A DNA stretch of 64,000 nucleotides from Thermoguttaceae bacterium (GCA_017407125.1 JAFQXE010000034.1:43724-107723); one strand, 5' to 3'. Numbered from the stretch's first letter, positions 21,301-28,414 are shown. Made by a program: numbers and translations. Notes: generated from the letters alone by a model not told the origin.

Positions 21301-21551
21301 TATATTCCTGCGCCATTTTGCATCAGGTTACCGAAAATCGCGGAAGCGTGATTCCAGATCAATTTGACAGCATTGAGTTTGGCGCGGGACTCGTTACTGC
21401 AGGCGTTTCATGTTATTGCTGCGCTGAATTTGTCAACGCAATCACGCTGCCTGGCGGATATGAACAAAAAGTTTTTAATGTAACGCTGTATAATGAGAAG
21501 AACGAAGTCGTTCTTAATATTGTCAAATATCAAGCGACAATTGCGAAATAG
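12318..21551 (+). CDS. Pfa-like iterative lipid megasynthase, KS-CLF-AT-C45-KR-DH-DH
   Basis: A 3077-residue multidomain synthase. KS (1-470) has an intact triad: Cys222 in NACSTS, His356 and His395. A second KS fold (about 488-870) has Tyr707 where the Cys should be, so it reads as a chain-length factor. AT (927-1230) has GHSYGE Ser1019 and His1132. Residues 1295-1690 form a C45-family Ntn acyltransferase/hydrolase (YEMGLQYGKQY, EEMRGIAEGAG, SGCVQFAG), with Gly1422-Cys1423 as probable self-cleavage site. KR (structural half from 1700, catalytic from 1995) has VTGGARG and Tyr2190. Residues 2313-2440 are unassigned. Two mutually similar PS-DH-type dehydratases follow (His2483/Asp2663 and His2811/Asp2992). 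There is no ACP and no ER; both are supplied by the genes downstream. The order differs from PfaA and PfaC. Confidence 0.85.
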   Translation: MSYPHEPLAIIGAHCCVPGAFSPEEFWNNLSQGKISITTIPDPRYPFDIYKAEHPGTWGKSHTNLAGIVDFKKFNQEILPGFYQTLSEAGYDVDTLPTGTGVLFASYTAYMAIKSSGYNPFQLPQVPINVFTGMVRLSDGYTYYQLLSCLPWLEQTLKDAFPEFSDKELDTIWSDFGEYWKGNSQRLQPYFSHEKGIPHQTSRCIQQLFKLNGTGFTFDNACSTSLAAFYLAEHFLTLHPEGMALCGGFNFVSKSNVNLFSYNQASSKERSRPFDEQADGLIPGEGCSYLLVRPLSAALKAGNNILGLVRGVGVSCDGKGKGLWAPSSKGQSLAVSRAWEDAKLDKSESPDYFEAHATSTRLGDATELEAVDKFLKDNNFTKPTPITSVKANLGHMLEAAGATSAIKVLQSLRHQVILPQPSLDELTTKFDWENSPLYVQREVKSWPINKDKKRLAVVEAFGIGGLNASIVLEGPESVQKAEEERRCTPNANKPIAVVGIGCIAPEAYNAKEYRNKIKLGKCVMSPAPDDRNDLFLTREEFQELAKRGIKAGFIKDYHYDWKRPNIPPKQIALGHALQFWFLGAVDQAIDDAGLPRNIKESEAHPERWNRCKTAIVAGSKSGTDFACSTSPANLISDMQYSMKNSLSKMGYDSDKIDSVVNGFQDAILQKFRFNEDQTGGFTISTLGSRISKSYDINGPAFSLDGGYSASFTGLATAYNILQDDRLDYVFCVSGDRAQGGRLRALVRGATDVTPPSECAVAFVLKRAEDALANGDKIYAIISNIEVDSSGVHVNEGYSKVSKTTLRSSTSAETTDIDDSLTKIFGDFGPAKGMMAFTNVMLDIQEQNQTAPASWQIQQTDCEGILINVDFENVAAYRERCEKREAQKAIVETVESKPEDSAQPSIQMRSTQDIASRTGNFSLRRPGNRVAFLFAGQGAQYPNMMSGLTELPAAREIIEDLDDFLATVGLPNFETVLQTEGVKLGKDTFRTQLSLLIADTFIHRLYASQGIQPDVVMGHSYGEYPAMTAAGVWSFQAAALATQKRCQAIESALAEFTANRTRTAMLSTNASEDQIQDGMATIPDAATTIFISNRNAPTQTIISGTYDSIKKMEAYLLSCQRLALILPVPAAFHSPLMSGVCKPFAEALKPFKFDLSTGRLLSSVTSAFESDPDVFRNNLVEQMTKPVDFITMIRKAYNVGCRHFVEIGPKKILTNLAKQILSDCSDVSFYISDNSKGGDPEKFLEVCAQLRNLQGKQDSTEKLVVETRTEKEESINERKETASLQSASQSSSLASNYSISICRQSGTPYEMGLQYGKQYAQELRATIRRYVDVVGQATEKLLPPEPAMDKESLTTRFGEDGLEEMRGIAEGAGIPLEALIRHNVCLFPTLDTSEQRKLYNAGRTIPTNTNKQNLQTVENIASGCVQFAGTTPNGTFIHGCNIDLPFKRIVPDSVQIQVQVRKPNNGISHCFVGITGMRGTIGGINSKGLCVTSCTLLDYPTPFQVKPESMEHSTLIEKILSECSNIDQALKVIYKNGSIGGWTIGLTEGGTGSIAQVEYCDKLVVHRDAMDFLAQANHSQLLVNQRPERSVEVPEHSRIREARLRQILTNDGAEKTLAVDALTAFAALRDVKLPNQNEKPQPGAFRTIGMLHRVDNVCSWMFNHTAQMLIVASTPDVYVSEDDKALWNEIPIRDLLPDYDARVSSAPQVVESAKSDVETSSEPKAETTKSHTASEILKLTPAQLYDKINKEMSGIEKTITGRYIECLVEAPELSSDLPKISGRTLIIASDTNPVAIELLRQLSSDSNDAVIYDLCDNNAGKSEDVIVSEIDALWKENPVRNIFVVPSWNSEETYKFNCSDWRQIENKVIIPLYLTLRQIYRCANAQKEVDKLRLVAGVRLGGDGGFAGYSDRVEGGAIAGLIRNLHIENMATFHARNTFKNVDFPLNAKYSVVANALIKELQSSDWQPDVCYQANKRYFLTIVPDVISSETLAAAPAPKSGEVWLVTGGARGVTAELAYHLAKKRNAKLYILGSSQLPKIDPSWRGLDADGLKQLKQTVVRAALAEKKKPASEWSRVEKALEIDKNLHRLDEANISWNYMACDLSSYENASKAISQILRQEGHISGVLHGAGFEKSATFYKKEERFVRMTVDIKVGSLWAILETLEQNLPEYIVMMGSAAGRLGGNGQSDYGMSNYISSKMLNRYSAIHPQCRAYTVHWNAWDEVGMSVRPESLFAFKSMGMAMMPVKEGCDHFYSELIIDNYQPELSPLPYKLYQDVNVKDLEKSGVTPDQGRVSQDDNTASKTAETVENTSFDMIFGSNADAYELRKKLRELNIELTLPQSSPVLMVCRDEQLSRLMNKAQINVRVQSTQQAALNWVEACKRGGATKVVVPTADSVDPITQEFIESVKAILPVEQISIPWTTEPSQTAEIILKVLQGGKPESTSSSKADKMALVNKVCLLTPDAIETECIIDPVKDVFLQQHQLMGTPLLPIVMGLELIAETACVLSEKNGLGRLHAITDVSVVRGVSCTQTNPYRLVCRMDKTETPNVWNVLVKGDFYNKNGKKINENCPYYRCKVIFGDDPEGKKNDLIEKRSPLDYGFNVIYLPYGSLSIYHGPALQCLKSYRFNDKSYLLGNIIPQENVNLFGDRTDGNIVTKPALMDASLYACGILSWLNKDNTVTVPECFGRIEYGSGQVTPGQKCECCVVFKGFVQLHGGYNQVVFDYTLYNEHGECIVNVKDYRATIVAGQVEENAAQNAAQPKAEPKVEPSVPDDKNQSPALVNRICTLTENSVEVECIVDPMNDVFLQQHQINKTPVLPFVIGVELIAETAQILTKKLGLEPLSSLQNFKILRGVICTQSKPYRLVCQISKDKSNNWVAFIKGDLYNKEGKLTNQNCPYYRCEVKFGNRSQNGIAGKVVAAVPKNSLSNVTQAKYPEFGEAPLYQGPVLQRLDKCRYNDGKYLLGELNPQANSLMLKPHEGSNITNSAVLDATLYSCAILHQVTENRGSVIPDQFDSIEFGAGLVTAGVSCYCCAEFVNAITLPGGYEQKVFNVTLYNEKNEVVLNIVKYQATIAK

Positions 21552-21644
21552 CGTACAGCGGTCATTGAGACATAAACATACTTGTAAGAAACAGAATAAT
21601 CCCTGTTCAATATTTTTTAACCACTAACCAATCAATAGTATAAA

Positions 21645-22406
21645 ATGGGTAGATTAGACGGAAGAGTTGCGTTAGTAACTGGGGCGTCTCGAGGGATCGG
21701 GCGCGGAACGGCTCTCCGCTTGGCGGAAGAGGGGGCTGACATTGTAATCAATTATGCATCTTCACGAACCAATGCGGAGTCGATTGCAGAGCAAATATCA
21801 GACTTGGGACGAAACGTATACGTTGTTAAAGCGGACGTAAGTCAAAAAGACGATATTGATTCCATGATTGATTTCATTCGTCGTGAAATTGGTCAGCTTG
21901 ACATCATTGTGTCCAATGCTGCAACTGGCGGTTTTCGTCCTTTGATGAAAGCCAGTCTCAACAATTTCAGAGCGGCTTTTGAAACCAACACGCTCCCGAT
22001 GATTTTGCTGGTTCAGGCGGCGCAAGACATGCTGGAAAATTCCAAATGGCGCGGAAAGGTCGTCGGCATTTCCAGTCATGGAGCGCATAAAGCTCTGGAA
22101 CAGTACGGGCTTATTGGCGCGTCCAAGGCGGCTTTGGAAGCGATTGTTCGTCATCTGGCGCGCGAGCTGGGCGAGAAAATCAACTTCAACATTGTTAAAG
22201 CAGGTTTGGTCGACACCGATTCCGGCCGTCGTTTGCCGCATGCCGATTTGATGTTCAAGGAAGCGCCGAAACACGCTTGCGTAGGAAATCGACTTGTTAC
22301 GCCTCGCGATATCGCCAACGCCGTTGTTTTTCTGACGTCGTCCGACAGCGATATGGTTCAAGGCTCCGTCCTCCTGGTTGACGGCGGCGCAGACATTAAG
22401 GCGTAA
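21645..22406 (+). CDS. FabL-type enoyl-[ACP] reductase (SDR)
   Basis: A 253-residue short-chain dehydrogenase. The Rossmann motif is [10 protein letters not shown] (about residues 14-23). The active site reads [14 protein letters not shown]: Tyr154 and Lys161 are separated by six residues, the enoyl-reductase spacing, not the Tyr-x3-Lys of FabG ketoreductases. Other FabL-like blocks are [18 protein letters not shown] and [14 protein letters not shown]. It likely reduces trans-2-enoyl-ACP with NADPH. It lies 93 bases after the megasynthase, which has KR and DH domains but no ER, so it probably supplies the missing step in place of the flavin-dependent PfaD of PUFA synthases. A plain ketoreductase is the less likely alternative. 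Confidence 0.8.
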   Translation: MGRLDGRVALVTGASRGIGRGTALRLAEEGADIVINYASSRTNAESIAEQISDLGRNVYVVKADVSQKDDIDSMIDFIRREIGQLDIIVSNAATGGFRPLMKASLNNFRAAFETNTLPMILLVQAAQDMLENSKWRGKVVGISSHGAHKALEQYGLIGASKAALEAIVRHLARELGEKINFNIVKAGLVDTDSGRRLPHADLMFKEAPKHACVGNRLVTPRDIANAVVFLTSSDSDMVQGSVLLVDGGADIKA

Positions 22407-22475
22407 AAGAAGATTGAATAACGCAGATATGTTCACAACGAAACATAAACTGTAATTAGCAACTCGCAACTATAT

Positions 22476-23936
22476 ATGAAATACATTGCATTGACAGGGG
22501 CGACAGGGCTTTTAGGGTCGTATTTGCTCAAAGACCTTCTTCGCCGCGACATTCCCGTTTTGGCATTGATCCGTTCAAGCCGCCGTGAAAGCGCACAGCA
22601 GCGTATTGAAGGGATTCTGCGTCGTTTTGAAGCTCAGTTGGGGCGCGCGCTCCCGCGACCGGTTATTATGGAAACCGATTTGCATAAGCCGGAACTCGGA
22701 CTTACAAAAGCGCAGATCAACTGGATCTCCCAACACGTTGAATCTATTTTGCACAATGCCGCCAGCTTGACATTTGTGGCTGACGAAAGCGGCGAGCCTT
22801 ACGCTTCAAATGTCAAGGGAATGCAGCATGTGCTTCAATTATGTCAAAGCGCCAATATCAGAAAATTCTTTCACGTTTCGACGTGTTATGTTTGCGGTCT
22901 GCGACAGGGCGTCATTCTGGAGTCTGAGCTGGATGAAGGACAGGAATTCGGCAACGACTATGAAAAGAGCAAAGTCGAGGCGGAGAAGATGGTTCGCTCC
23001 TGCCGCTTTATCGATTCTTTGACTGTTTTCCGCCCTGCGATTATTGTCGGCGACCGACATACAGGATACACGCCAACGTATCATGGCTTTTACGCACCGA
23101 TTAAAATTGTTCTTCCGTTTGCAAATCCCGCGTCATTGCCAGACGACTTATTTAAAAAGTTCAGCGAGGCGCTGGGAATGAATTTGGAAGACAGAAAGAA
23201 CTTTGTTCCTGTCGACTGGATCTCTCAAGTGATGACCCATATTATTTCTCGTCCTGAATTGCATGATAAGACCTACCATTTGTCGGCAGCCAATCGCGTC
23301 AGGATTGATGAGATGGGCAAGGTTATCATTGAGGGCATCAAGAAATACATCAAACGGGACAACTCTCATCCCGCCATGCCAGCTGGACCGGGCGATCAGA
23401 TTTTATCAACCTTCTCCGGTCAGATGGGCGTTTATAAATCGTACTGGAAAGACGATCCGGAATTTGACATGACCAACACAATTCAGGCGGCTCCGCATTT
23501 ACCGCCGCCGATGATGACTCATGACACGCTTTTGACGCTGGTGCGTTACGCCATGCAAAGCAACTGCGGTTGGCCGCTGCCCAAGCCGACCGTTATCGAA
23601 AACGACGTGCAAGCCGTGTTCGAGGATTATGGCAACAACGCGTTACAAAACTCGAATAAAGAACTTGACGGCTTTACATTTTCTTTACGCGTATCAGGAC
23701 GAGGCGGCGGAGACTGGATGATTAACCAGTATAACGGACAGATATTTATTTATCGCGGTCTTTCCAGCTCCTCAGACGTCCCGTTGATGACTATGAACTC
23801 TGGCACGTTTATGCGGCTTCCAGATTGCGCTGATTCCGATCTGAATTGGAAGGTTAGCTGGGAAAACGCCCCTGCCGAACTCAAAATGAAAGCCATTCAA
23901 ACGTTAAGAGATGTTTTTTCAAAAACTGCCAATTGA
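22476..23936 (+). CDS. Thioester reductase-like NAD(P)-binding protein with C-terminal SCP2-like domain
   Basis: A 486-residue protein. Residues 1-350 are an extended SDR of the thioester-reductase/fatty acyl reductase type: GATGLLGSYLL at about 8-18, LHNAASLTF, HVSTCYVCG, and the catalytic YEKSK (Tyr162, Lys166). These enzymes release acyl chains from ACP or CoA as aldehyde or alcohol. Residues about 370-486 look like a small SCP2-type lipid-binding domain (FTFSLRVSGRGGGDWMI, then DVPLMTMNSGTFMRL); this part is a weaker call. Position between the FabL-like ER and the second KS-CLF protein supports reductive chain release by the synthase. Epimerase activity is the alternative for the first domain. 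Confidence 0.75.
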   Translation: MKYIALTGATGLLGSYLLKDLLRRDIPVLALIRSSRRESAQQRIEGILRRFEAQLGRALPRPVIMETDLHKPELGLTKAQINWISQHVESILHNAASLTFVADESGEPYASNVKGMQHVLQLCQSANIRKFFHVSTCYVCGLRQGVILESELDEGQEFGNDYEKSKVEAEKMVRSCRFIDSLTVFRPAIIVGDRHTGYTPTYHGFYAPIKIVLPFANPASLPDDLFKKFSEALGMNLEDRKNFVPVDWISQVMTHIISRPELHDKTYHLSAANRVRIDEMGKVIIEGIKKYIKRDNSHPAMPAGPGDQILSTFSGQMGVYKSYWKDDPEFDMTNTIQAAPHLPPPMMTHDTLLTLVRYAMQSNCGWPLPKPTVIENDVQAVFEDYGNNALQNSNKELDGFTFSLRVSGRGGGDWMINQYNGQIFIYRGLSSSSDVPLMTMNSGTFMRLPDCADSDLNWKVSWENAPAELKMKAIQTLRDVFSKTAN

Positions 23937-24021
23937 AACCGTCCAGGCAGACAACGGCAAAGATAAGAATCGTTTTTTCTTTGCCGTTCCCCATTGATAA
24001 TTATTTTTTAAGCATAAAACA

Positions 24022-26823
24022 ATGTCGTTACCCAAAATAGCAATTGTAGGAATAGCGTGTCGACTGCCTGGAGCGTCGAATGTAGACGAATTTTGGAAGC
24101 TGGTCTGCGAAGGTCGCACCGCTATCGGACCCGTTCCGGATTCCCGTTTGAATCGGAAGCTGTTTTATGATCCTCGAAGGGGCATCAGAAACAAAACGTA
24201 TACGGATTTGGCGGCTTTGATAGATTATCCTGCTGTTGACAGAAGTCGAACGCCGCTGCCGCCGGACGCAGAGTACTACTATGACAGGGTTCCGTTGGCG
24301 ATGTGTTCATCTGTTGCCGACGCATGCCGAAGCGCCGGCATCGATCCGTTTAATTTCCCGATTCGCAATACTGGCGTGTATATCGGGACAACCCGTCCCG
24401 GCGACCGTTCCGAATTCGTAGGTCTTCGAACGTACAGCCAGGAAGCGTTATATGAGTTGGGTAAAATTGATTCATTCAAAGCGGAATTGGACGATTCGCA
24501 GCGCGATTCGTTACTGTCTGAGATGAAGGCGGATTTTCTTCGCGAACTGGAAGCGAATGAAGCCAACATTCAGGAACACATGTCGTCACAGCGCGCGTCA
24601 GATTCCGGCGAGCTGATTTCCAAAGCGCTTCATCTCAATGGACCGTATATGGTGTTTAATTCCGCCTGTGCGTCGTCGTTGTTTGCGTTATCGCAAGCGA
24701 TGATGGCTCTGCAAAATCATTCAATTGACGCGGCTATTGCTGGCGGGGCAAGCTATTTCCATTCTGACACCCTGGTTCTTTTTGCCGGCTCTCAATCCAT
24801 GACAGCCAATCGTTCTTGCCCATTTGACGAAGACGCTGACGGCATGGTTGTTGGCGAAGGCAACGTTGTGTTTATTCTCAAACGTCTGGAAGACGCCATT
24901 CGAGACAACGACGACATTAAAGCCGTTATTGCCGGGTACGGAATCGCTTCTGACGGTAAAGGAAAAAGCCTCTGGGCGCCGCGAAAAGAAGGTCAGATTG
25001 AAGCCATGCGCCGCGCTTACGCGTCTGGACTCAACCCTGCCGATATTGACTATATTGAAGGACACGCTACGTCTACCGCGTTGGGCGATTTAACCGAAAT
25101 GGAAGCTTTGACAGCTGTCTTTGGCGACTGTCATCCAGACAAGAAGATTCCCATCGGATCGTCCAAAGGCAACGTTGGTCACACGCTGGAGTCGGCAGGC
25201 GCTACTGGCGTTCTGAAGGCGGTTCTGGTTTTGCAAAACAAGTATTGCCCGCCTGTTGCCGGATTGAAAAAGCTCAGTTCCAAGATTCCGTGGGATAAAG
25301 TCCCGGTTATTGCCTCAAATGAAGGTCATCCGCTGGAAAAGATTTCTGACGGCGATCGTCCTCTTCGCGTCGGCGTGAATTCGTTCGGCATTGGCGGTCT
25401 GGACGTCCATCTGGTTATCGAAGAATGGAGAGGAAAAGAAAAGTGCGTCGCCTCCCCAACGGTAACGTCGTCTCCTGACAAATCCGCTCCGATTGCTATT
25501 GTTGGAACGGGATGCATTTATCCGGACGCCTACAGCATGAAAGCCTATTCTGATCTCCTTTCCGAGGGGAAGAATGGAATTAAACTTATTCCGGAAAAAC
25601 GCTGGAATTATCTTCAGATTCTTGAGCAGCGCGAAGTTGAGTCTGAATATCCCGTTGGTCAGCCAGAGGCGGCTGTTATTGACAAATACGTCTACGACTG
25701 GAAAAAGAACAAGATTCCGCCTAAGCAGGTGGCGAACGCCAGCCCGCTGCAGTTTATGGCTCTCGACGCGGTCAACGAAGCAATGGCGGACGCTGGTTTT
25801 GATTTCTCCGAGGAACATCGCTGCCGCGCCGGCGTCATTGTTGGAGCGAGTTTTGGCGGTTGGTTCTCAGACCAAATGAATATTATTCTATGGCTGCCGT
25901 TAATGGAAGAATGCTTGCGAAAACAGTTGAGCGCTCGCGGCGTTGCGTCGGCTAAAATCGATAAGATTGTCGACGATTTCATCAATACGATGCATAAGAA
26001 GATGCCCGCTTTGATGGATGAAACCGGCTCCTTTACTCCCAGCGCGCTGTCGTCACGAATTACCAAATCCCTTGACCTTCACGGCGGCGCAACTGCATTG
26101 GAAGGCGGATATGCCACTTCAGGAATGGCTTTGGGCTGCTGTATTAATCAGCTCCGCGTTGGCATGAACGACCTCATGATTTGCGTTTGCGGTCAGCAGG
26201 ATTTTGGTCCCGTTGGAATCGATATAACCATGTCGCGCGGCGTTTGGGCGAAAGACGGCCGCATTTCCCCGTTTGACGTCCGATCGAACGGCTTTGTTCA
26301 AGGCGAAGGCGTTGGCGTGCTGGTTCTCATGAGATATGAAGACGCGGTAAAACAGGGATATAAAATCCATGCCGTCATTGACGAAGTGGGCGTTGGGTCA
26401 GGAAGCTCGATTACCGACAACCTCTTGCTGGCTATGGAGCGATCAGGCGTTAAAGCCGGCAGTATGCCGTCGTTTATCGAAGGCGATTTTAATGGCGTTG
26501 CGGAAAAAGACGCTGCCGCTGTTGAGGCTATAAGCGTAGCGACTCGCCAGTTTACCAACAATGGGAAAACGGTTCTCGGTTCTGTCGTTAATCAAATTGG
26601 CTATTTGCCGCTTGCCGAAGGCGCCGCGTCAATTTTGGCGGTTGTCGAAAACATGAAAAAGGGTAAATGGAGCAAGTCGCCTTGCTTGAATCAACCCTCG
26701 CTGTACTACACTCGATACAGCAATATTGAGGTCCCCAAAGAAGAAAAAACAATGCAGAATGACGCTTTGGTCGGCGTTTGTTCTGGCGATAGTATTTGCA
26801 GTTTCGTAAAATTACATAAATAG
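24022..26823 (+). CDS. Second beta-ketoacyl synthase/chain-length-factor protein (KS-CLF)
   Basis: A 933-residue protein made of two thiolase-fold domains. KS (about 1-475) has Cys216 in NSACASS, His348 in EGHATST and His387 in GNVGHTL, a complete decarboxylative condensation triad. The second domain (about 490-915) shares the PIAIVGTGC opening but has Tyr697 at the Cys position (EGGYATS), like the CLF domain of the megasynthase (DGGYSAS). It has no AT, ACP or DH. PUFA synthases also use two KS domains, one paired with a CLF; here both KS are paired. It may handle a different chain-length range or the priming condensation. It lies 85 bases after the thioester reductase gene and 18 before the ACP gene. 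Confidence 0.88.
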   Translation: MSLPKIAIVGIACRLPGASNVDEFWKLVCEGRTAIGPVPDSRLNRKLFYDPRRGIRNKTYTDLAALIDYPAVDRSRTPLPPDAEYYYDRVPLAMCSSVADACRSAGIDPFNFPIRNTGVYIGTTRPGDRSEFVGLRTYSQEALYELGKIDSFKAELDDSQRDSLLSEMKADFLRELEANEANIQEHMSSQRASDSGELISKALHLNGPYMVFNSACASSLFALSQAMMALQNHSIDAAIAGGASYFHSDTLVLFAGSQSMTANRSCPFDEDADGMVVGEGNVVFILKRLEDAIRDNDDIKAVIAGYGIASDGKGKSLWAPRKEGQIEAMRRAYASGLNPADIDYIEGHATSTALGDLTEMEALTAVFGDCHPDKKIPIGSSKGNVGHTLESAGATGVLKAVLVLQNKYCPPVAGLKKLSSKIPWDKVPVIASNEGHPLEKISDGDRPLRVGVNSFGIGGLDVHLVIEEWRGKEKCVASPTVTSSPDKSAPIAIVGTGCIYPDAYSMKAYSDLLSEGKNGIKLIPEKRWNYLQILEQREVESEYPVGQPEAAVIDKYVYDWKKNKIPPKQVANASPLQFMALDAVNEAMADAGFDFSEEHRCRAGVIVGASFGGWFSDQMNIILWLPLMEECLRKQLSARGVASAKIDKIVDDFINTMHKKMPALMDETGSFTPSALSSRITKSLDLHGGATALEGGYATSGMALGCCINQLRVGMNDLMICVCGQQDFGPVGIDITMSRGVWAKDGRISPFDVRSNGFVQGEGVGVLVLMRYEDAVKQGYKIHAVIDEVGVGSGSSITDNLLLAMERSGVKAGSMPSFIEGDFNGVAEKDAAAVEAISVATRQFTNNGKTVLGSVVNQIGYLPLAEGAASILAVVENMKKGKWSKSPCLNQPSLYYTRYSNIEVPKEEKTMQNDALVGVCSGDSICSFVKLHK

Positions 26824-26841
26824 AATTGTTCGGAGATTATT

Positions 26842-28329
26842 ATGAGTAAAGGTCAAATCGTATTCTTTGACGCAACCGAAGTTCGTCGAGAGAAAATGCG
26901 CAACGCGGCAATGGGAGTCAAAGAGACAAAAGTTGCCAACAAGAATGTTGAATTCGTTGACAAAAACGTCGCTCCCCCGTTGGTTGAACCGGCGCCGAGA
27001 GCTGAAGTCAAAGTTGAAAAACAGGAACCCAAAATCGAAAAGCCGGCTGCAGCTGCGGCTCCGGCGGTTTCAATCTCTCCAAAAGAACTGGAAGCGGAAC
27101 TGGTCGCCTTCGTTGTCGAACAGACCGGCTATCCGGAAGAGATGGTTGAAATGGACGTCGATCTGGAAGGCGATCTGGGTATCGACAGCATCAAAAAGGC
27201 TCAGCTGATGGGCGAACTGAACGAGAAGTATCACTTCGTTGACCTCTCCTCTCCCGCTGACGCTGACATGTCTCTGGACGACTTCCCGACTTTGGGCACG
27301 ATCCGCGATTATCTGCTCAGCAAGACGTCGGGGAAATCGGCAACCGCCGCGCCAGCTCCCGCTCAAACGTCCGCTTGCGCCCCCGCGCCTCAAGCGCCTG
27401 CCGGTTCTTCAATTTCTAAAGAAGAACTGGAAGCCGAACTGGTCGGTTTCGTTGTCGAACAGACCGGCTATCCGGAAGAGATGGTTGAGATGGACGTCGA
27501 TCTGGAAGGCGATCTGGGTATCGACAGCATCAAAAAGGCTCAGCTGATGGGCGAACTGAACGAGAAGTATCACTTCGTTGACCTGTCTTCTCCCGCTGAC
27601 GCCGACATGTCTCTGGACGACTTCCCGACCTTGGGCACGATCCGCGATTATCTTCTCAGCAAGACGTCGGGGAAACCGTCAACCGCTGCAAGCGCCGCGC
27701 CTGCTGATTCTACTCCCGCGCCCGCCGCTCAAACGTCCGCCGCCGCTTCAATTTCCAAAGAAGAACTGGAAGCCGAACTGGTTAACTTCGTTGTCGAACA
27801 GACCGGCTATCCGGAAGATATGGTTGAGATGGACGTCGATCTGGAAGGCGATCTGGGTATCGACAGCATCAAAAAGGCTCAGCTGATGGGCGAACTGAAC
27901 GAAAAGTATCACTTCGTTGACCTGTCCTCTCCCGCTGACGCTGACATGTCTCTGGACGACTTCCCGACCTTGGGCACAATCCGCGATTATTTGCTCAGCA
28001 AGTCTACAGGAAAATCGACAACCGCCGCAAGCGCCGCGCCCGCTGCTAAATCGTCTGGCGCCGCGTCAATTTCCAAAGAAGAACTGGAAGCCGAACTGGT
28101 TAACTTCGTTGTCGAGCAGACCGGTTATCCGGAAGAGATGGTTGAAATGGACGTCGATCTGGAAGGCGACCTTGGTATTGACAGCATCAAAAAGGCTCAG
28201 CTGATGGGCGAGTTGAACGAGAAGTATCACTTCGTTGACCTCTCCTCTCCCGCTGACGCTGACATGTCTCTGGACGACTTCCCGACTTTGGGCACGATCC
28301 GCGATTATCTGCTCAGCAAAGCCAAATAA
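26842..28329 (+). CDS. Stand-alone tandem acyl carrier protein, four ACP domains
   Basis: A 495-residue carrier protein. A 75-residue N-terminal segment with an Ala/Pro/Glu-rich stretch precedes four ACP domains of about 85 residues, separated by Ala/Pro/Ser linkers. Each has the PUFA-synthase-type LGIDSIKKAQLMGEL motif; the phosphopantetheine serines are Ser116, Ser229, Ser342 and Ser448. The four domains are almost identical in protein and DNA, pointing to recent duplication or gene conversion. In PUFA synthases tandem ACPs lie inside PfaA and raise flux; here they form a separate protein that must serve both KS-CLF partners in trans. A start preceded by GGAG 8-11 bases upstream supports 26842. 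No phosphopantetheinyl transferase is visible in the window. Confidence 0.93.
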   Translation: MSKGQIVFFDATEVRREKMRNAAMGVKETKVANKNVEFVDKNVAPPLVEPAPRAEVKVEKQEPKIEKPAAAAAPAVSISPKELEAELVAFVVEQTGYPEEMVEMDVDLEGDLGIDSIKKAQLMGELNEKYHFVDLSSPADADMSLDDFPTLGTIRDYLLSKTSGKSATAAPAPAQTSACAPAPQAPAGSSISKEELEAELVGFVVEQTGYPEEMVEMDVDLEGDLGIDSIKKAQLMGELNEKYHFVDLSSPADADMSLDDFPTLGTIRDYLLSKTSGKPSTAASAAPADSTPAPAAQTSAAASISKEELEAELVNFVVEQTGYPEDMVEMDVDLEGDLGIDSIKKAQLMGELNEKYHFVDLSSPADADMSLDDFPTLGTIRDYLLSKSTGKSTTAASAAPAAKSSGAASISKEELEAELVNFVVEQTGYPEEMVEMDVDLEGDLGIDSIKKAQLMGELNEKYHFVDLSSPADADMSLDDFPTLGTIRDYLLSKAK

Positions 28330-28364
28330 ACCGATTTTTAGGATATTATTATTCTCCTTTGCTT

Positions 28365-28414
28365 AGACCTCAGACGTTTCCTTATAACGGCGTCTGAGGT
28401 CTTGACATTTTTTT
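28365..28414 (+). terminator. Terminator of the lipid synthase operon
   Basis: A perfect 12-bp stem, AGACCTCAGACG (28365-28376) with CGTCTGAGGTCT (28391-28402), followed by TGACA and a run of seven T residues. It closes the five-gene operon. Confidence 0.8.

Noticed and set aside
21645..22406. FabG-type 3-oxoacyl-ACP reductase
   Set aside because: The Tyr-Lys spacing is six residues (YGLIGASK) and several blocks fit FabL; FabG has Tyr-x3-Lys.
26842..28329. Regular DNA repeats as a possible CRISPR array
   Set aside because: The repeats are about 330 bp apart, protein coding, and encode ACP domains. The heptamer and ankyrin repeats also lack spacer structure. No CRISPR array was seen.
12318..28329. 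Heterocyst-glycolipid or anammox ladderane cluster
   Set aside because: The gene set does not match either as I know them: tandem trans ACPs, two KS-CLF, C45 and FabL are not part of those clusters.
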